From Xanthobacteraceae bacterium (GTDB taxonomy: Bacteria > Pseudomonadota > Alphaproteobacteria > Rhizobiales > Xanthobacteraceae): a stretch of 46,427 nucleotides of DNA. Shown here piece after piece: positions 43,408 to 46,427 of the stretch (position 1 is the stretch's first letter; every line of letters starts with the position of its first letter). The position numbers were made by a program, and so were the translations under genes. Under the pieces are notes generated by a model. It was not told the origin of the DNA. It saw only the letters and a list, made by a program, of their open reading frames with translations, and searched no databases. The stretch covers positions 1 through 46,427 of the forward strand of contig JASHQI010000153.1 of assembly GCA_030037645.1 (NCBI GenBank), given 5' to 3'.

Positions 43408-43447
43408 CTAATGAGCGGTTAACGCGCAACTTTAATGAGCGGTTAAC
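43408..43447. promoter_or_regulatory. Two CtrA-type boxes upstream of tadD
   Basis: A perfect TTAA-N7-TTAAC lies at 43432-43447. A second copy, CTAA-N7-TTAAC (one mismatch), lies at 43408-43423. They form a 16-bp direct repeat, TAATGAGCGGTTAACG, 24 bp apart. A third TTAAC lies at 43402-43406. The motif is the CtrA recognition sequence known in Caulobacter. Confidence 0.75.
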
Positions 43448-43540
43448 GGACGCGAACGCCGGCGTTCTTCGGAACGGATCGCGATCCCGCGCTGGCCGCG
43501 GTGGGCGGCGCCACGGCTGGATGTGGCGCTCGTCAGGTCT

Positions 43541-45145
43541 TCAATCGTACACCGTGTCCGAATAGTGCTCGGAATCGACGACGGCTTCGATCACGGTCGG
43601 GCCGTTTGCGGCAAGGGCGACTTTTACTGCGTCGGCCAGCTCGGCGGCGTTGCGCACCCCCAGCGCCGGGACGCCAAAATAATGGGCCGGCGGTTCGCCA
43701 TACGCCTCACTCTGGAGTTCCGTGCCATAGAGCGTGAATTGGCGGCGGATTTGCTTGACCTTGATCAGCGCCAGCCATTTGTCGTCGAGCACGACGATCG
43801 GCAGCGCCAGACCGAGACGTTTGGCGGTCGCCACCTCGCCGCAGGTCATTTGGAAACAACCGTCGCCGATCAGGCAGACCACCGGCAGATCGGGACGGGC
43901 GAGCTTGGCGGCAATGGCGGCAGGCAGGCCAAATCCCATGGACGACCAGCCGTTGGTGATGAGAAAGGTTTTTGGCGAGAACGCCGTCCATTGGCTGGCA
44001 ATCTGATGAGTGTGGGCGCCGACGTCGAAGCAGAGCACGCCGTTGCGCGGCAATGCGCTGCGCACGACGTCGATTGCGGCGTGCGCCGTGAACGATCCTT
44101 TCGCCGGCCGCAGCGCCGCGTGAAAGGCACGGCGATGGTCGGCGATCTCGTCCGGCGTCCACGTACCGCGCGCGGCGCCAGGCGAGGCGCCAAGCCGCGC
44201 GAGCGATAAGGCCAAATCGCCGACGACCTGATGCACCAGCTTGACCGACGGCGCGATATCGACCGGCTCGATGTCGATCTGCAGCAGCCGCGTGTCGCCG
44301 ATCCAGGCTTCATATTCGACCTCAACGGTATCATAGCCGAGACCGACGATGAGATCGGCCGAGCGCAGCAGCCGCCGTTGCAACTGCCGGCAGGCGCGTT
44401 CGATGCAGCCGAGCGAAAGCCAATGCTGCTCGTCGATCAAACCCTTGGCCATGGTCGTGGTGGCGAACGGCAGCCGGTAGCGCTCGATCGCGCGTAAGAG
44501 CAGCGCCGGGTCGCCGATGCGCAAGGCCGACGCACCGATGACCGCGATCGGCCGCCGTGCGGCGGCGATCAGTTCGGCGGCGCGTTGGATCGCGCCGTCC
44601 GCGGCCGGCGCGAGCATGATCGGGACCGCGCGCGCCGGCATGGGTTCGTTCGTCTCCGCCAGCGCCACGTCTTCCGGCAGATCGAGATGCACCGGTCCCT
44701 GCGGCTCGCTGAGCGCAAGCTGAAGCGCGCGAACGAGCGTGGCGCCGATCTCGCCCCGCCGCAGCGGCAGCGTCGCCTTGGTGATCGGCTTGAACAGCGC
44801 GTGATGATCGATCCCCATCTGGATGCGGCGCCCGAGCTGATCGGTGTTGAGGTTGCAGGTGATCGCAAGAAGCGGCGAGCGATCGAGCCAGGCGTCGCCG
44901 ATGCCGGTCGCGAGATTGGTGGCCCCGGGTCCGAGCGTGGCGATGCAAAGCCCCGGCGCTCCGGTCAGCCGTCCGGTCACATCGGCGGCAAAACCCGCGG
45001 AGCCCTCGTGCGCCGTGAGCACGAAGTCGACGCCGCCTTTGCGCATCGCTTCCATCAGCGGCAGCACGTTGCCGCTCGGAATCCCGAAGCCGCGCGGAAT
45101 TCCCGCGGCCTTGAGTGTCGCGACGATCAGATCGGCATTGTTCAT
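43541..45145 (-). CDS. Acetolactate synthase-like ThDP-dependent enzyme
   Basis: 534 aa from the ATG at 45145. The Pyr domain has the catalytic Glu47 in 'AHEGSAGFAADVTGR'. The ThDP motif is GDG (about 427-429), with Asp-Asp at the place of the usual Asn-Asn ('VVLDDKW'). The rest matches acetolactate synthase / benzoylformate decarboxylase-type enzymes, which split or join 2-keto acids. No regulatory subunit gene lies nearby, so a catabolic role is likely. It is divergent from the aldolase-like gene by 100 bp. Confidence 0.88.
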   Translation of the reverse strand: MNNADLIVATLKAAGIPRGFGIPSGNVLPLMEAMRKGGVDFVLTAHEGSAGFAADVTGRLTGAPGLCIATLGPGATNLATGIGDAWLDRSPLLAITCNLNTDQLGRRIQMGIDHHALFKPITKATLPLRRGEIGATLVRALQLALSEPQGPVHLDLPEDVALAETNEPMPARAVPIMLAPAADGAIQRAAELIAAARRPIAVIGASALRIGDPALLLRAIERYRLPFATTTMAKGLIDEQHWLSLGCIERACRQLQRRLLRSADLIVGLGYDTVEVEYEAWIGDTRLLQIDIEPVDIAPSVKLVHQVVGDLALSLARLGASPGAARGTWTPDEIADHRRAFHAALRPAKGSFTAHAAIDVVRSALPRNGVLCFDVGAHTHQIASQWTAFSPKTFLITNGWSSMGFGLPAAIAAKLARPDLPVVCLIGDGCFQMTCGEVATAKRLGLALPIVVLDDKWLALIKVKQIRRQFTLYGTELQSEAYGEPPAHYFGVPALGVRNAAELADAVKVALAANGPTVIEAVVDSEHYSDTVYD

Positions 45146-45245
45146 TGGAATGTCTTCGTGCTTGCGACGATCGTTATGGCACACTTTCGAGTGGCGAAGA
45201 AAGTTGTTAGCGTCGTTGCGTGCCCCGCGAAGAGGAGATGCGGCA

Positions 45246-46013
45246 ATGGACACCAGATCGCAGGCGGCTCGACGCAGGGGCTCGCGGCGTTCGCTCGATC
45301 AGGAATTCATCGACGATCTTGTCGCCGCCAACCGCACGCTGGCGCGCCTCACTGTGCTCGACGCGTTCGGCCATGTCAGCGTCCGCGATCCGCGCGATCC
45401 GCACCGTTATCTGATTTCGCGCTCGATCGCCCCGGAATCGGTGACCGCCGCCGACATTGTCGTGCTCGACCTCGACAGCCGGCCCGTCGATCCCGAAGAC
45501 GAAGACAAGCTCTTGTACCGCGAGCGTTTTATCCACGGCGAAATCTACAAGTCGAGGCCGGACGTCAACGCCGTGGTGCACAGCCACTCGCCGACCGTGG
45601 TGCCGTTTACCGTCACGCGCGCCAAGCTGCGGCCGCTCTTGCACAATGCCGGCTTCCTCGGCCTCGGCGTGCCGTTGTTCGAGATCAGAAAGCACGCCGG
45701 CGACGGCACCGATCTGATGATCTTGACGCCGAGCCTCGGCAAGGATCTGGCGAAAAAACTCGGCAAGGATGCAGCGGTCGTCCTGATGCGCGGCCACGGC
45801 GATTCCGTGGTCGGCCCGTCGCTGCCCAACGCAGTGTTCCGCGCCTATTACACCGAAATCAATGCGCGCCAGCAGCTCGCGGCCATCACCATCGGCGGGC
45901 CGATCAATTTCATGAGCAAGGCCGAGGCGCTGACCGCCAACGACGCCATGCTGCGCGCCTCGGCGCGGCCGTGGGCGCTGTGGCGAAAGACAGCGCTCGG
46001 CAAGCAACCCTAG
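45246..46013 (+). CDS. Class II aldolase/adducin-family protein
   Basis: 255 aa from the ATG at 45246 with AGAGGAG upstream; a long frame runs further upstream but only as a shadow of the divergent gene. Metal/catalytic residues: Glu99, His112 and His114 (VHSHS), and His184 (RGHGDSVVG). The family includes fuculose-phosphate aldolases and aromatic-acid decarboxylases such as 3,4-dihydroxyphthalate decarboxylase. The exact reaction is unknown. Confidence 0.88.
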   Translation: MDTRSQAARRRGSRRSLDQEFIDDLVAANRTLARLTVLDAFGHVSVRDPRDPHRYLISRSIAPESVTAADIVVLDLDSRPVDPEDEDKLLYRERFIHGEIYKSRPDVNAVVHSHSPTVVPFTVTRAKLRPLLHNAGFLGLGVPLFEIRKHAGDGTDLMILTPSLGKDLAKKLGKDAAVVLMRGHGDSVVGPSLPNAVFRAYYTEINARQQLAAITIGGPINFMSKAEALTANDAMLRASARPWALWRKTALGKQP

Positions 46014-46110
46014 GGGAGTGACAGCCGCCGCCGCGGCGAGGCCGGCGCCTCACCGCGCCGTTGGTGCGCGATGGTCCTGTCCGCTCTCGCGGGGGAGGGG
46101 CGAATTTCGA

Positions 46111-46427
46111 TCAATCCCGTCCGCGATGGAAATCCGGCAGCGGCGGCGGGCCCCAGAAATTGGTGCTGCGGCCCACCCAGGTCTTTGGCCGTTGCGGGAA
46201 GTCGCGATGCCACGGCCGCGGCTCGAAATAGCCGAGCTCCTCGTCCACCATCTGATCGAGCTCGCAGAACAGTTCGATCACTTGATCGTCCGGATTGCGG
46301 TGATAGGTGGCGATGTTGTGTCCCGGTCCGTGGCGCAGCGGTCCCCAGATGATCGGGATGTTGCGCTGGCCGAACAGGTCGCAGGAATTCTGCAGGTGAA
46401 TGAAATCCTTCAGCTCGAACGCCATGT
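46111..46427 (-). CDS. VOC-family extradiol-dioxygenase-like protein, C-terminal part (partial)
   Basis: The frame is open to the window edge, so only the C-terminal about 105 residues are seen. 'GPLRHGPGHNIATYHRNPDDQVIELFCELD' followed by 'LGYFEPRPWHRDFPQRPKTW' matches extradiol ring-cleaving dioxygenases of the vicinal-oxygen-chelate fold (2,3-dihydroxybiphenyl dioxygenase-like). His and Glu ligands of the iron site are likely in GHN and VIELF. The Met nearest the edge is probably internal. It fits an aromatic pathway with its neighbours. Confidence 0.75.
   Translation of the reverse strand, partial: MAFELKDFIHLQNSCDLFGQRNIPIIWGPLRHGPGHNIATYHRNPDDQVIELFCELDQMVDEELGYFEPRPWHRDFPQRPKTWVGRSTNFWGPPPLPDFHRGRD

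Noticed and set aside
44585-46021. A 478-codon plus-strand frame covering the ThDP and aldolase genes
   Set aside because: Arg/Ala-rich shadow of both genes in another frame, with no recognisable domain.
1-46427. CRISPR arrays, tRNA or rRNA genes, prophage and insertion sequences
   Set aside because: No regularly spaced repeats, cloverleaf, rRNA segments, transposase or phage structural genes were recognised by eye; a tRNA scan and an IS search would be decisive.

Overview
The window looks like chromosome from a high-GC alphaproteobacterium of the Hyphomicrobiales (Bradyrhizobium / Nitrobacteraceae or a related Xanthobacteraceae). The basis is the gene families, the ffs-dnaX-ybaB-recR order, TTAA-N7-TTAA (CtrA-type) boxes and a cpa/tad pilus locus. 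No rRNA, tRNA, CRISPR array, prophage or insertion sequence was recognised. The species cannot be fixed from the sequence alone.

Layout. 1-378: 3' end of a CocE/NonD-type hydrolase. 567-7708: a branched-chain-amino-acid-type (Liv) ABC transporter with two tandem, closely related Tat-exported binding proteins, two permeases and two ATPases, followed 11 bp later by an HD-domain phosphohydrolase. 7846-8301: a secreted RcnB-like protein with a strong terminator. 8415-12141 (minus): a two-subunit molybdenum hydroxylase (IorA/IorB type) and a methanethiol S-methyltransferase (MddA type). The latter is divergent from a winged-helix/TPR regulator at 12301-13878. 13993-18334: a cupin, small proteins, the NHEJ protein Ku, a small RiPP-precursor-like peptide, and a DUF6894 / Crp-Fnr pair. 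18557-21002: a DUF1499 membrane protein convergent with an MBL-fold hydrolase/methyltransferase pair.

21420-24469 (minus) is a conserved housekeeping block: SRP RNA (ffs), dnaX, ybaB and recR. 24588-30150 holds accessory metabolism: an FAD monooxygenase, a TylF-like methyltransferase, a nitrilase-family protein with an altered catalytic triad, NudC, a PfkB kinase and an Lrp/AsnC regulator.

30228-43303 is a tight-adherence (Flp/Tad/Cpa) pilus locus. TadG- and TadE-like minor pilins and a stand-alone pilus N-domain protein lie on the minus strand. A sterol-desaturase-family membrane hydroxylase sits inside the locus. Then follow flp pilin (54 aa), cpaA, cpaB-C-D-E-F, tadB and tadC on the plus strand, with tadD convergent. 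The pilin is processed by CpaA, assembled on TadB/TadC powered by CpaF, positioned by CpaE and exported through CpaC/CpaD. CtrA-type boxes stand upstream of tadD and cpaB, which suggests cell-cycle control as in Caulobacter.

43541-46427 carries a ThDP-dependent enzyme divergent from a class II aldolase-like protein, and the C-terminal part of a VOC-fold extradiol-dioxygenase-like protein. This could be part of an aromatic-acid pathway. The best leads for follow-up are the RiPP-like peptide, the 14-bp hairpin in front of the regulator beside mddA, the HD protein attached to the Liv operon, the CtrA boxes, the ffs-dnaX abutment and the nitrilase with Arg in place of the catalytic Lys.
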